Source: Larix kaempferi
Lineage: Eukaryota; Streptophyta; Pinopsida; Pinales; Pinaceae
DNA: 64,000 nucleotides
Assembly (NCBI GenBank): GCA_027924585.1
Contig: BSBM01000602.1
Location: 9,175,501-9,239,500 of the forward strand
Direction of reading: 5' to 3'
The position numbers and the translations under genes were made by a program. Below, in pieces: positions 1 through 12,614 of the stretch. Numbering within the stretch: the stretch's first letter is position 1; the number at the start of each line of letters is the position of its first letter. Under the pieces are notes generated by a model that was not told the DNA's origin, did no database searches, and saw nothing but the letters and a program-made list of their open reading frames with translations.

Positions 1-2
1 CT

Positions 3-3000
3 TCAAGTCCGAATAATTATCTTTACGGAATGCCCAACTTACCCGAGGATAAAGAACAGGAAGAGCCTTTCGTTCCTTCATTTCCATGTGATTATAGATA
101 CGGAAGGCCTGAGACTCATGATGACACTGGCCCTACGATCAACCCCACCGCACTCTCTTTTGGTATGCCTAGTCATAATACTGTCGAACCTTCCACTATG
201 GTTGGTAGTCACACTGGCACTACCCAAAGTATTAGCCATACTATACCCACTGGGGGCACTACGTTGTCCACCCACTCACATAGTATGGGGACTGGTCATG
301 TTCCTCCTAACAATGCTAATGCTGGAAGACGACCACCTCCTAGAATTACTCAACCTAACCAGAATGTTGTTCGGAATATGACTCACCATCCACCACCTAA
401 TACAAGTGTCGCTACTCGTCAACCTAGGACTACTTTTGCACATGATACCGTTACTCCCAACCACGGGGGTGGACATATACCGCATAATTTTGAGTCCACT
501 ACCGCCACTAGAGATGCTAATGTAGGGGGTGGGAATATTTCCTATCCACGTGGACATCACACCACCAACCCCGCTACTAATCACACCAATGTTGGGGCTG
601 GGAATACTTCTCATGCTTTTGGTCACCACACGACTGCTCAAGCTAATCCTAATGCTGGGGGTGGGAACATACCATACCATTACAATCAATACAACATGGT
701 TCCCGCTGTGAATAGTACATATATGCCCCATACTCATGGTGGCAACCCTTACTACAACACAGTCGGTGCTGGCCACCAGTATAACCCACCACCCCAATAT
801 GGTGCCCAAAACACGCATATACCTGCTTACTCTCAAATGGGTCAGCCAAGAGGAGGTTATCAATCCTATGGCCATGGGAAAGCTTATGGGCCGTCAGGTC
901 CTCAGTATCAGCAGTTTAATCCTCATTGTCAAGCTTTTGGTCCATCTTATAACACAGTTCTGTTTAACCAACCTTTTATGGGGGCTTATAATCCAACTTT
1001 CCAGCCGCAGCTCCCGTTCCTTGCACGCTTGAATCTCTCGGATCTTTTGAAGCTCACGAATGATCCAGTGTGTCACGACCCTACTTGACACCCGGTCCCT
1101 ACCAAGCTCCCTTTGGACATTCCAAAGTTTGAGGGGAAAGGTGGTGAGGACGCGGGAGATCATGTCACGACATTTCACCTTTGGTTCTCCTCCAACTCTT
1201 TGAACCATGATTCCATTCGTTTACGACTATTTCAATGCACCCTCACAAGGGCAGCCGTGAAGTGGTATGTGGAGTTGCCTGGAAACACCTATAGGGGATT
1301 CAACGAGATTCCTTTGGTTTTCTTAGACAATTTCTAGTTGCCGGTTCGTTATGATACTGGTACTGAGTTGTTGTCCACCTTCCGTCAGAATAAGGCCACA
1401 CACATTTCTGACCACGTTCAAGAGTGGCGTCAGCAGAAGAGATTAGTGAAAGCCAACATTCCTCCAAAGTTTATGTTGGAATGGTTCCTTAAGTCTTTAC
1501 TCCCATACATTGCTAAGGATGTTTCAATGTCCGGCATTGTGACTGAGGAACAAGCTATCTTGAAAGTCCAGCAGTTAGATCTACTTTATTCTCAGTTTGG
1601 TATTTTATATGACATTATTCCTGATGCACTGAGAACAAGACATGAGCCCACGTCAGTTCCTGGACCACATGTCGATGGCATTGTGGGGTCCGCATGTACT
1701 CGTCCTGTAGACTTGGTAGTTAATCAAATGCAAAATTTGTTGCTAAACCAGTCTGCTCCCGGACAGGTTCACAACTTGTCCACTTCCACTCCGTCGTCTG
1801 ATGTACACAATGTGCAATCAACGAAACCGTCAGGTAACCAGCAACCTGGTGGTAAGAAAAAGGGGAGAAATAATCGTAGGGGTGGAAACAATGGAAGTAA
1901 CAACAATACCAATCGTAATACTCCTCGTAAAGAGAATGCCAACCCTCCTCGGGAAGGCGGTAATGCTGGCGAGGATCGTAAACCTAGGCGTAAGGTGAAA
2001 TTCCCTTGCAAGCTTTGTGGGGAGGATCATCTTACTCACTTATGTCCTCGAATTGAAGAAGCATCGAAGCATTTGGCACAGAGCCCAGCTGTGTTGAAGG
2101 ATCCCCTTCCTCATCATCAAAACATGGCTTCGCATGCTCCCACCACTGGTTATGGTACTAATGAAACGACCACGTCTTCTTCCAATACTAGTGGTTATGG
2201 ATGTGTGAATATGGTTCAGTCGGAGGTTTGTGTTGCTACTCGTCAACACGATTATGGTGCACCACAATCTAATTTGGGGAATGAGCCTCCCCCTCCTCCT
2301 GACAATTCCTTGCATATCGAGAAGCCTTCCATTATGTCATGGATACCGAAAGGTGTTCTTAAGTGCTCCACGCATAACCCTAATGCTTGAGCTACCCAGA
2401 ACTACTCCATCATAGAAGATTTGGGCCAAACTCCGTGTGCCATGTCGGCTCTTGAAGTTTTGCAAGCCTATCCTTCTCAGAAGCATGCCCTTTTGAGTGC
2501 GTTAGGAGTTCAGGATGGGGGAAGTCCTAGTGTTATCAAGTTCGATACTACTGATGTCCAACCTCGCTTGCCTTACCACGTGGCTTTTCAAATCCAGGTG
2601 GTTTGCCTTAAGAGCTTCGTCAAACGTACTATGGTTGATGAAGGTGCTTCCGCGTCAGTAATGTCATTAACTTGTTGGAAAGCTCTTGGCTCTCCTCCTC
2701 TACTCGCGCCTAGAACTACACTCACTGCATTTGATGGTAGATCTTTTACGCCGCATGGAATTATCCCTTCCCTTGTTGTCTCCTTGGGAGGTAAGTCTGT
2801 TCCTATTGAAGTCGAAGTGGTTGATGCGCCCATCAATTACAACCTTTTACTGGGTCGGAACTGGATGTACGCTATGAAGGCTGTCGCGTCTACTGTATTT
2901 AGAGTTATTTGCTTTCCCCACGAAGGAAAGATTGTGACAATTGATCAGCTGGATTATGTTGGCACTCCTTCCACAGCATCCACGGGATTCGTAGTCCCGC

Positions 3001-4139
3001 AAGTTTCTAATTCTCAGCCGGCAACTGGGAACATGGGTGTTGGAATGTATCCTTCATTGATGGGATGCTTCGACCTCCCTGTACCAATCTCCTTCATAGG
3101 AACCATCTCCGATAATGCTCCTTCCTCGTTGAATCATGTATTTTTCCGGACATCATACTTTAGTGATCCGTGGGATCCACCTTCCACGAGTTCCCCGTCT
3201 GGAGACGTTTCGCACATTGGGATGGATATGCCCTTGTCTGCAGTCAAGATTGCTCATCATGTTCAACCAGCCACTGCAGATCTGGATCTCTCTTCTTCCC
3301 AGACAGTTGAAGAATATCCCGTTATGCTGCCCACGTGTGCAGTCGACCTATCTTGTTCACATGGTTTCCTTGATGGTATTTTACCTTCAGATGAAGTTTT
3401 TATTGAGGCCATGAGTGGTGATGACAAGCCATGCGGGGATCTTTATCATAGATCTCATTCCCCTCCTACCCTTGATCTTATTGAATAAGATGAGTCTAGA
3501 ATACAGTCTGCCATACATTTTGATCCAGGCATCGTTTTGTCTAGCCCCGGTTTGACATTAAAGTCTTATTTCCCTAGTGACGAGTCTTTAGACTCTCCTA
3601 TAGATACGCAAATCGGTGATCCTGATGAGTTCGATTCTACTTCTAGAATTTCCAACTCCTGTGATGATAAATTTGCCACTACAGATTCCTTCACATCCTT
3701 CAGCTTTGCTCTTCATTTTGAAGATGATCATTTTGATCCCTCGGGTGTTGGTACTATGGCACCTTTAGTGGTTAGCTCTACGTGCGTTATGTCTGAGGTT
3801 AACAATAGTGAAGTTGAAAATATTTCTACCGCAGTGACTTGTATCAGATTTTTCTTTACGTATGTTTTAGAGATGATCTTGGTACTTATGTTTCTTGGAG
3901 ACAGGATTCTTAGCTGGACTTATACTTGGTTACTGGTCCTTTTTGACATTTGCTTCGGTCATGGCAGGCATATTCAGAACCTTGCATATAGGTTTAGGCC
4001 TCCCTATTGTTATGATGCATTTGAACCTATTACTATCTGTATTTGCAGACACCCCTTGAGTGTCCTTATCTTGCTCATGTTCCTTGCATTATGCATAGCT
4101 TTGTTCCATGTGCTTGGAACTAGTCTCGCATGTCCCTGA
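3..4139 (+). pseudogene. Gag-protease polyprotein with four in-frame stops
   Basis: One reading frame runs from the window edge to the TGA at 4137 and is broken only by stops at 1086 (TGA), 1335 (TAG), 2388 (TGA) and 3486 (TAA), with no frameshift. The first 350 codons are a low-complexity His/Asn/Gly/Pro-rich region with repeated AGGGN-like units. Codons from about 1113 to 1640 hold the Gag capsid-like core (AAVKWYVELPG, then a W-rich helical part). A basic Gly/Asn/Arg tract leads to a zinc-knuckle-like CKLCGEDHLTHLC (CX2CX3HX4C, one residue shorter than the usual spacing) near 2005-2045. A retropepsin-like domain follows, with VDEGASASVM near 2633 and the flap-side YNLLLGRNWM near 2845. The tail (about 3840-4139) has three strongly hydrophobic segments that could be membrane-spanning. 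All four stops can arise from C-to-T change in CGA, CAG or CAA codons. Confidence 0.75.
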
Positions 4140-6019
4140 CACTCGTCTGCCCCCATTACGAGCATTCTTCCATATCTCCTTTGAGCTCATTAAAAACAGT
4201 AAGGAGGTCACGAGTTTACTTTTTCGGGCTCGTTAAACCTTTACGGAAAATATTTTTATAAAGTCTTTTTTAAGCCCTTGTTAGACTTTTTCAAAATCAA
4301 ACAAGATTGCTGAGTATACTTGTCATTTCAGACTCGTTAAAGGATTTGAAGCAACATTCACTTAGGTATAAGTTTACCCCTTTTCCGAACCTTTGTGGAT
4401 TAATTACGAAAAAGGTATACTCTAGTCATGCGTGACTAGAAGAGTTCTTCTCTCATTGTTTTACACTTTTTCCAGTGAGGAGACTAACTTTACGAAAAAG
4501 GACTCCCCTCAGTTATATCATGTTGTGATTGCATTGCATCATCCTGCTTGCTGCTTGAGCCTTGTGCCGGCTCCCGCTTACTCAGTTGTTAGCCTGGTGC
4601 CTGGGCACTTTTCCCTGTCGAGCCCTGCAAAGCTTATATATTTTCCCTTCACAATTTGATGACCCTTTGACCCTGAGGGAACACACCCCCGAGTGTCCAC
4701 ATCCTGCACGCACTTCCTTGCATTGAGCATAGGTGTGTTGATCCACCGCTTGGGACTAGTCTGCTAGATATTTGACACTCGTTCCCTCACTTGTTGTACT
4801 ATAAGCAATTTTATTCTTTTTCAAGCTTTTCCCAAATATGAAAAAGACCAAGAAAATCAAATATTCCAAAAAGCCGGACGGGATTATGGTCACTATTTCT
4901 TGTTGGCAGCTGTTGTGTCGCCTTTGAACAGAGCATTCATTCCACTCCGTACATTATGAGTCGGGACTATAGTTGGGCCTTAGGAGCTGTACTTGTTTCT
5001 CAGTTTTCTCCACCGATTGGTTAAGCTTCCAGTCATTATGGAGCCCTCTGTAATGCCTCCTGCATTGCACAGTTTATGTCAAGTCTATGCTTCCTGAGTC
5101 TATCCATCTGCTCATGCTCTTGTTCAAAGGAAGTCCCGAAACCAGTGTCGGCCACTCCTCAGATATCTTGACTATTGCATGTCGACCATCCTTATTGAGT
5201 CAGTCCGTTTCACCTGAGATCTTCCAATCTTTCAGCATTGCTGGTACCTCGTGCTGGTTGATGGGGGATGCCTTAATGCCCTCCTTCCACTGAGTCTTGT
5301 TCTGTCGACTTCAACTCATTTATTCCGGGACTTGAGGCTTAGAGTTCAGTTGAGTACCTTGAGGCTTGCAGTCATTAGTGGCATGTTCTCTCGCCATCGA
5401 CAGTTTTGGGAATACATCAATGTCCCCTGATCGATGGATTCATCCTAGTGTTCGACTTCAACCCATTTATTCACACTCTAATGATTGTGCTCTGTGCCTT
5501 GATGCCCATTTTCATTATCGGTGGGTCATCTAGCGTCTGTTAACGGTATACATCATTGACCAGTAATCAGACGATGTCTCATTAGGTTCGACCCCAACTC
5601 CTTTATTCACTTGATGGGACTTGCACCGTCGAATATTTGTGTAGAAGACCCTAGGCGATTGTGGCATTCGGTATGCTACGTATGACTTTGAATTTACATC
5701 TGAGATATCACCTCTCAGTTTCCAGTAGTTTGTACCTCCAGTTTGCACCGGTTGTCTTCTTTTCAGCATAAGACCATATCTTACTGTAGAGGGATCATGG
5801 CTATGATCACTTATCACATCTATCCATTATGTACTGCCTATTCATGGCCATTGTATCATATTGTTGTACTATACCGACATGTATTCAGAGATACTATTGT
5901 ATTATGACGAGTGCGTTGTTCTTTCACTTGTGTCTCCATCACTCCACTTCTAAGTTTTATAATGTATTTCGGCCATCGTAGCACATTTCAGTCTCTGACC
6001 TCACACATTAGGGGGCATC
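4140..6019 (+). other. Non-coding internal region of the Gag-protease element
   Basis: This 1.9 kb lies between the polyprotein stop and the LTR. All frames are closed by frequent stops and no protein domain is recognisable. Short motifs recur near 4220-4400, such as (g/a)CTCGTTAAA and TTACGAAAAAGG. It occupies the place where pol would normally be, but shows no pol remnant. Confidence 0.5.
6010..6019 (+). promoter_or_regulatory. Candidate polypurine tract
   Basis: The purine run AGGGGG followed by CATC sits directly before the LTR start TGTTACATAG. That is the expected place of the plus-strand primer in an LTR retrotransposon. Confidence 0.5.
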
Positions 6020-6849
6020 TGTTACATAGAAATCTTCCACCCTGTGAGCATCAGCATTCTTTGGCCTATAGGATCCATTTTAGTGACTCAGATCCATTTT
6101 TATCCTTTAGTGATACTAGTCTGCCCTATTTTTATTCCTACCCGCATGTTGCATCACTATAGCATGCGTACCTGCGAATTGCATCCCTATAGCTCGCGGG
6201 TATCAAGTAAAATGGTAAAAACCACTATTAATTACTTTTTACTCCCAAAAAGCGGTCATTGGGTGACCTTTGGCTCTCCATCTGCCCAAGTAACGTCTCG
6301 ATGAGTCCTTTCACCTACCTTTGAGAGGACTATATATTGAGCACATATGGCTTATGGATAGGAGGAAGAAGAGAATAGTAAAGGCACTCTAGTGGATTTT
6401 TGCCCAATCTTGAGTCTGCACTCATTGATCCTTGTAGTTGTGGACCATTTATGTTCACCTTCCAAACTCCTTTCTAGTTTGAGTTTGCCATTCATGGAGG
6501 ATTGAAGTGGTGGAGGCACAAGTGGATTGATCTAGATCTTGGTTCAGATTGGTTGCCGGCAAGAGGTCGTATCACTTTGTACTTCTTCTTGTTCATTAAT
6601 AGAAATGCTCATATTCTCGTCCATTCATGGTGTGAATGTTGTTTATTATACATTGGGTTACATTTGCTTATGATATTATGGACAATTGTTATTGATAATG
6701 TTAATGTCAATTATATATTATATGTACTTGTTGGATATTGGTTGTCAAGACTAATTTGCAGATAACAAGTGCATGGATTGAAAGCTCCAACGGGGATCTA
6801 CATCAAACATTTGGATCAAGGTTGGTTACATTTCTCCGTTATCTTAACA
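6020..6849 (+). repeat. 3' LTR of the Gag-protease element
   Basis: About 830 bp bounded by TGTTACATAG and CCGTTATCTTAACA, giving the usual TG...CA ends within a short inverted TGTTA/TAACA. A TATATA box-like sequence lies near 6330. The boundaries rest on the termini and the preceding purine tract only, because the partner LTR is outside the window. Confidence 0.6.
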
Positions 6850-8398
6850 TTGTCATTTATAATAGCATTGCTTTGAGAATTGAGTAGATTTATGGTAGTC
6901 ATTTGTCTGTTGTGGTATTCCCAAGCCATAGTGAGTTTTCTCCAATACAATCTACAATCTATCTATGGTATGTTGCTCCTAATAAGGATTTGTGCCTTTT
7001 TGAGAGTGGTGGAAAATCATGTGCATACAAACTTGATTTAGAATTAAGATCTTGCAAAAGTCAATGCACAATTACTCAAATGCACATTCGAAGATAGCAT
7101 AAATTCAATCAAATAATCAAAATATAAATAAATATGGACTTAATACAGACAATAAGGGATAACTTGATGAACTTGGAGTGATATGGAATAAGTTGGAATT
7201 TGAAGAAACATCCAGGTTTGATTTATCACTCTTTTTTCCCCTACATTTGAGTCAAAATCACAATCAATACATGGCTTTATTCTTAAAATAAAAATTGGGA
7301 AACATGTAACATTCTACTTTTTTCAAGTAATCAGTGAGCTTAAATCACTATTTACATACTGGTGCGCTTAAACATATCAAGCGTGCCATCGATATGAAAC
7401 CTATGCAACCACCTCCGCAAAGTGTTAATTGCAGAATTTTATACTTCCATTTTTTTCTTGCTTTATATATGGTGCACTTAAATTAGTATAGCGTACTGAT
7501 GCACTATATTCTATATAGTGCACCATGATCTCGATTAGGCAAAAAAAATAGTGCGCATTTATCACCAATGGGATGAAATATCAAATGAAAAAGGAGCTAG
7601 AATTTTATTTATTTTGATAGTGAAATTATAAATACAAGAAAACCCTAATACCTAATCCTTTTTTGGCCAAAAGTTTGAGAAGAGACTTGTGCACGAGAGA
7701 TTTAACAAGGAAGAGTTTGGAGAGGTAGATTTCTTTGAATAGAAATTTTGTAAGCGATCATCATGGATACATACAACTCTGCAGAGGATACATTTTAGGT
7801 AAGTCTATTCATCTTAGGGTTTTCCTCAATCGATTCAGAAAATGGTATACATTTTCTACGTTTTTTCAAGAAAATAAAGGATTTCAAAGTTACCTTCAAT
7901 GCTGCAAACCCTAGTGTTCTTCTTGCTTCGGAGTTAACTTCACTACTACAAACCCTAGTGTTCTTATTACTTTCCTTTTGTTTCATGTCTCTCGTTCTAT
8001 TTCACAATAAGATTTGAGTTTTGGCAATGTAAACTTCATGGTTTTGTATATTAATATATGGGGTTTTGGGTCATTGTTGGATTGGGACCATGATGCAATT
8101 CAATTCCAAACCGACCTATCTAGTCTATCGTTGTTTGAATTTAAAAAAAAATGTTTTCGTGGCTCGTGATGTGCACTATACAGAGTAAACACACATGTGT
8201 GTTTATTAATGTAAGGTGCACCATATTACTTATTTATTTTCAATAAATTTTTGGTTGTTTAATATGCATTGTATGTAGAAAACTAACTGGTGCATTTGTT
8301 TATGTAAGGAACACAATTTTGACCATGTTTTAAAAAAAAGTCAATCGGTCAAGTGGTGTGCATATTCTAGGAACTATGGATTGGTGTGTTTATCTATG
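6850..8398 (+). mobile_element. 5'-side remnant of the CACTA element
   Basis: There is no protein-coding gene here. Excising the nested Ty3 element (8399-20901, duplication CTATG) joins the end of this stretch to 20907 onward, which belongs to the CACTA element. Recurrent GTGCAC/GTGCGC words (7360-7560 and 8160-8400) resemble the subterminal repeats near the element's other end. A sequence resembling the start of a transcription unit lies at 7627-7804. The CACTA 5' terminus (CACTACAAGG) is not present up to 6850, so it is either lost or left of the Gag-protease insertion. Confidence 0.45.
7627..7804 (+). promoter_or_regulatory. Possible promoter and first exon in the CACTA 5' region
   Basis: A TATA-like TATAAATA (7627-7634) is followed by a telo-box-like AAACCCTA (7640-7647), an ATG at 7763 and a strong splice-donor-like TTTTAG/GTAAGT at 7798/7799. 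The ATG frame closes after 11 codons at a TAG immediately before that donor. If it is used, this is a leader exon rather than coding sequence. Position and composition fit the start of a transposase transcription unit. Confidence 0.3.
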
Positions 8399-10165
8399 TG
8401 TTGATGCCCGGAAAATCCTAGCATTGATAGTAGGGATTCTCCCCAATGAATAATCCGAATTAGATCACTCATTGTTTGATATGGGGAATTTGTCCAGTTA
8501 ATGGTCCGGCTATCGTAGGTGTGATTGTTTAAAATATGTACCGATTGCAGCTCGACCCACCGTTTATATTTTATGTTTAAAGTATGAATATGCAAGTGCT
8601 TCTAATCTAACCAATGCATCTAACCTAAAATTGAGAGGCAGAAGCATCAACAAGTGATGCATAGGTTCTTACCTCCCGTCTTATCACTTCTCCTTATCAA
8701 TTATCTAACCCTATTCTACACTAAGTTAACCTATCCTTGTAAGGAGCGAGTTTAAGTAAGAGTAATAATCTAAAAATGCTCCTACAAATCCAACAAATAG
8801 CTATTAAGACAAAGTATGCACATTCACAACAGGAAATCACCAAATATAGCTTTGATTTTAATTAAAACAATTTATTACTCTGTTAACACATAGACATTTG
8901 CATATATAAAGAAATCATCCATCGCCATTGAAGTAGTTCAATAAAGTTAGAAAGATCTCGCAGCATGAACATGAACATAAAAGAAATAGTTCTGATCTAT
9001 CAGTCACACATCCCAGGCAAACATCAATGCAAGCTTTTCTCAGCGAACAAGTCCTTTCTCATTAGTAGAAAATTAGTTCTCTTACAAAATGTATCCAGTC
9101 TCTATTTCACTAGCAAAAGTACCCCTACTAATACCCTTCCCCCCATATTTATATTACAAGCAAATTGTCCTCAACGATCGATCAATTTGGCTTCCTCTAC
9201 GTCCTTTGGATTGCCCAATTTGTCTCTTGTTCCTACGTTGTCTTCTTCCCGCAACCTTTCAGCTTCCTTTGCGTCCTTTAGATTGTCGAATTTGTCCTTT
9301 GTGCCTGCGCTTCCTCTGCTTACAACTTTTCAACTTCCACGCGTCCCGAGGAAATAACAAATTCAATGTATAAGAATAATTCATTTCCCATATAATAAGT
9401 CAAAACAAAGTGATAATGAGCATAACATAGATTGCAGAGGTAAGACTGTCAATATTGTTCACAAATCAAAAGATTTAATCTTCCATGATCTTGTTTTAGC
9501 CTGAAAATGAGAATTAACACAGAGGCAGAAGGCCGAAAAGGGCCTGCGAAAATAACCAAAATAAGCCTTTCGCATTCCGCAATGCGGGCCTGTGGGAATG
9601 CAAAATTGCGGGAGACAATTTCAATTGGTCAAAAACTCCATCCGCAATCCACAATGCGGGATGCAGAACTGTGGGATTGTGGGAATGCGAGAGTGTGGGA
9701 GAATATTTTAGAAAGTTAAAATTTCCACTTGCAATCCGCAATGCGGGATGTGGAACTGCGGGATTGCGAGAATGCGGAAATGCGGACGCCAATTTCCAAC
9801 GTTCAAAAATGCCATCCACAATCCACATTGCGGGATTGCGAAAGTGAGGAACTGCGGGATGCGAAAAAGCAAGGTGCGAGTTGCGAAACTGTGACATTGC
9901 AGGCATGCAGATTGTGGAAATGTGGAAGACAATTCAACAAACCAAAAATTCAATCTGCAATCAGAACTGCGGGACTGCGGAAAAGGCATGATGCGGAACT
10001 TAGGAATGCAGAAGTGTGGAAAAGCCTTCTTTTTTCTTTTTATTTTATTTTATTTTTTTAAGAAAACTAAGTGTCAGGGGTAAGATGAAACAACTATGAG
10101 TAAGATCAAAGGAGGGGCCCTACAATTTTACAAAAAAATTTGGGGATCAGGTTACAACTGCAACA
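8399..10165 (-). repeat. 3' LTR of the nested Ty3 element
   Basis: This is 1767 bp and collinear with 17414-20901 apart from the LINE insertion there. The minus-strand reading starts TGTTGCAG and ends ATCAACA. U3 is on the right and holds the CGCAAT-type array at 9561-10020. No convincing purine tract precedes the minus-strand start: the sequence just right of 10165 is ATCGACGACTAG. Confidence 0.9.
9561..10020 (-). repeat. CGCAAT/ATTGCG short-repeat array in U3 of the 3' LTR
   Basis: A GC-rich array is set in AT-rich surroundings, built from variants of GCGGGATTGCGG and the near-palindrome CCGCAATGCGG. Tens of short motif copies occur in irregular phase. The same array is in the other LTR, so it belongs to the element. 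It begins roughly 145 bp from the U3 end. The motif is self-complementary and could fold or bind a protein repeatedly; its function is unknown. Confidence 0.75.
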
Positions 10166-11309
10166 ATCGACGACTAGCTGGTGAATATGGATTTCTGAAC
10201 AAACCTGCTTTAGGATCACAATTGCTTGTCTGTTATTAATTCTGATTGTAAAACTGTGCCCTTGTCATTTTACCAGGATTTTAAAAGGCTAAAGCTTTAT
10301 GCATGGAAATGATCTTTTTTGAATCATATTGGTCTTTCATTTTGGGAAATAGGGCAACCTGGACCATATTTCCTGACCACTCTCTTGAGGCCATAATATG
10401 GAGTTCATTATTAGTTCCATCTTTTGGTTACCTCTAAACATGACTCCATAGGATCGTAACAAAATCATATAGATGTATTTGTTTGTTCTTCATTCCCATG
10501 CTATTGGCATTTCTTTAGATGCTTTCTTTTGATGGGTTTTATCGTATGAGTATTTCATTAATAGCCTTCTTCAATCTTCAACATTTGATGTGGGTTCTTC
10601 CATCCATAATGTCCTTTTGTGTGAGTGATGAGTGTTCTTTGTTTGTCATACTCACGGACAGAGAAAAACCCTTTTGGACTTGTCATCTAGGAAATCTTCT
10701 CGATTGGATGTATTTATTTTCAAAACCATTTCTTTGATGGAGATGAAACTTTTCAAAAATTTTGACTCTCACTGTAAGCCTTTTGGGCTGTAATTTTTGT
10801 AGCATGGGATCATTTTAATTGCCATACATATGCAAGACTTGCTTCCTTTCCATGGGTCAGTTATAGTAGGCTGCCTAAGATGGTTATTTATGTGTAAGTG
10901 AGTGGAGCCCCAAGATAGTAATTTAGAATTCATAGATCCTGATTATTTCACAAGGTTTACATTAACACAACATAAAACATGAAGCAAGCAGGTTTCCCCT
11001 TTTAAAACAAAACAACAATTAAAATCACCAATGACATTATTTTTACAAAAGAATTCCTTTTGTTATAAAGCCAATTCTAATCCTTTTGGTGATTATCAAC
11101 GTTTCACATGAGATTGTCCAGATTTCTGCCTTTATACATATCACTCTCAAAGCCAAGCTGAGGTTTATTAAACAAAATCAAACAAGTAAAGCAAAATCAA
11201 AACAACATGGGATAAGGCTGAAGCTAACTGTCCTAAGATGAAAACAAATTAAATCAAACAAAAAGCTAAAAATCAACCATTTATTTATGTACAACAAGTT
11301 TCCCTAAAT
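10166..11309 (-). other. Non-coding 3' internal region of the nested Ty3 element
   Basis: This 1.1 kb lies between the integrase end and the 3' LTR. It is AT-rich with no domain-bearing frame. I recognise nothing further in it. Confidence 0.5.
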
Positions 11310-12611
11310 CTAAGAAAAATAGTGTTTGAGAGTTAGGCTGTTGACAAGGAGGTTTTCTTTCTCCCCTTGTAAATCTTGTAACTTATAAGTCGTTGAGCCA
11401 AGATTCTCCACAATCTAATAAGGACCAAGCCACAATTGTTGAAATTTTGTATGTTTGCCCTTTTCTTCATGAGGATGATCCCACTTTAGGACTAGGTATC
11501 CTACCTCAAAATTTTTCTTTCCATATTTTCGTTTATCAAACCATTTTTTAACAATGTCTTGGTGATGGTTGAACCTACATTTGGCCTTTTGCCGTGCTTC
11601 CTCAAGTTTCAGCAGAGTATTAATCCGTGACTATAGGATTTCGCTATTAGATCCCTGAGATGCATGAGCTAACTATATGGAAGGGAGTAGTATGTTTGGG
11701 GGAAGGATAACCTCTTTCCCATAGACTAAGGTATAAGGATAAACCCCTAAAGAGTCTTTTGGAGTGACCCTATCTGCCCATAAAGCGTTGCGAAGGGCCA
11801 CATGCCAATTTCTCTGATTTTCAATTACTATTTTCTTCAATATTCATATGAGATTTTTATTGGTGGATTCTGCCAACCCATTCCCTTGAGGATAATAATT
11901 AAATGAATAATGCAATTTAATTCCCTTTTCAATAGAAAATGTATTCAATTTTAAAGAAGAAAAATAATATGCATTATAAAAAATTAACGAAATTGGAACC
12001 CCAAACCTAGTTATGATGTTTTCTTGTAAGAACTTGATGATTGCATCTTCATTCACTTTGCACAAAGGAGTGGCTTCAGTCCATCTTGTAAAGTAATCTG
12101 TGGCAGTGAGAATACATCGGTGTTGCAACGAAGAATTGGGATTAATCTCTCCGATGATGTCTAATCCTCATTGCTTGAATGGCTCTGAAATGATGACCAG
12201 TTGTAATGGTCCTGCTGATTTGGGTAATCTACTAGCACTTCTCTGACATACATCACATTTCCTCGCATAAGCATGAGCATCTTTAAACACAGTGGGCCAG
12301 TAATATCCATATCTCAGTATTTTATGAGTAGTAGTGTCCCCGGAATAATGTCCCCCTTCAGGGCCATCATGTAACTCTTTTACCACTTTCTCTGCATCAT
12401 CTTTTTCAAGACATATGAGAAAAAATCCATTGTAATTCTTTCTAAACATAATTCCATTTATTATTTGGTATGATGTTGACTTCAATCGGAGTGCCCTTCT
12501 TTGTTTTGAATTCCAATGTTCCGGCAAATACCCATTTTGAAGATAATGAATTAGATCTCTATACCAAGACTCTGGAGTGGTGAACATGGAACATACTTCA
12601 ATTATATTCAT
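11310..12611 (-). pseudogene. Integrase domain of the nested Ty3 element
   Basis: Reading leftward, an H2C2 zinc-binding module is visible (HDGPEGGHYSG followed by CDVCQRS, about 12250-12390). It is followed by the catalytic core with TDYFTRWTEA (first Asp, near 12105) and the Glu region NGLAEST (near 11870). The second catalytic Asp position reads IFYNAYYF where integrases have an SDNG-type motif, so it is lost. A TAA/TAG-broken C-terminal part continues to 11310 and ends with a typical QQLWLGPY...TYKLQDLQGE segment. Stops separate the parts, so the gene is dead. Confidence 0.85.
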
Positions 12612-12614
12612 TTT

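Larger units (their letters stand above)
1..6849 (+). mobile_element. Ty3-type LTR retrotransposon, Gag-protease only, 3' part
   Basis: The window opens inside this element; its 5' LTR lies to the left. The visible order is a Gag-protease polyprotein (to 4139), a long non-coding stretch (4140-6019), a purine-rich tract ending in GGGGGCATC, and a 3' LTR starting TGTTACATAG and ending TTAACA. No reverse transcriptase, RNase H or integrase is seen on either strand between the protease and the LTR. The element therefore looks non-autonomous and would depend on pol supplied in trans, like the gag-only (TR-GAG) class known in plants. The sequence just after the LTR is TTGTC; a matching 5-bp duplication cannot be checked because the left end is outside the window. 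Confidence 0.75.

Noticed and set aside
276-875. 199-codon minus-strand frame opposite the Gag N-terminus
   Set aside because: It mirrors the low-complexity plus-strand Gag region and has no domain. The plus frame fits Gag in order with downstream parts.
9507-10061. Overlapping open frames on both strands in the CGCAAT array
   Set aside because: They come from short GC-rich repeats without stops. The translations are repetitive (NAEMR, CGNAR) and match no family.
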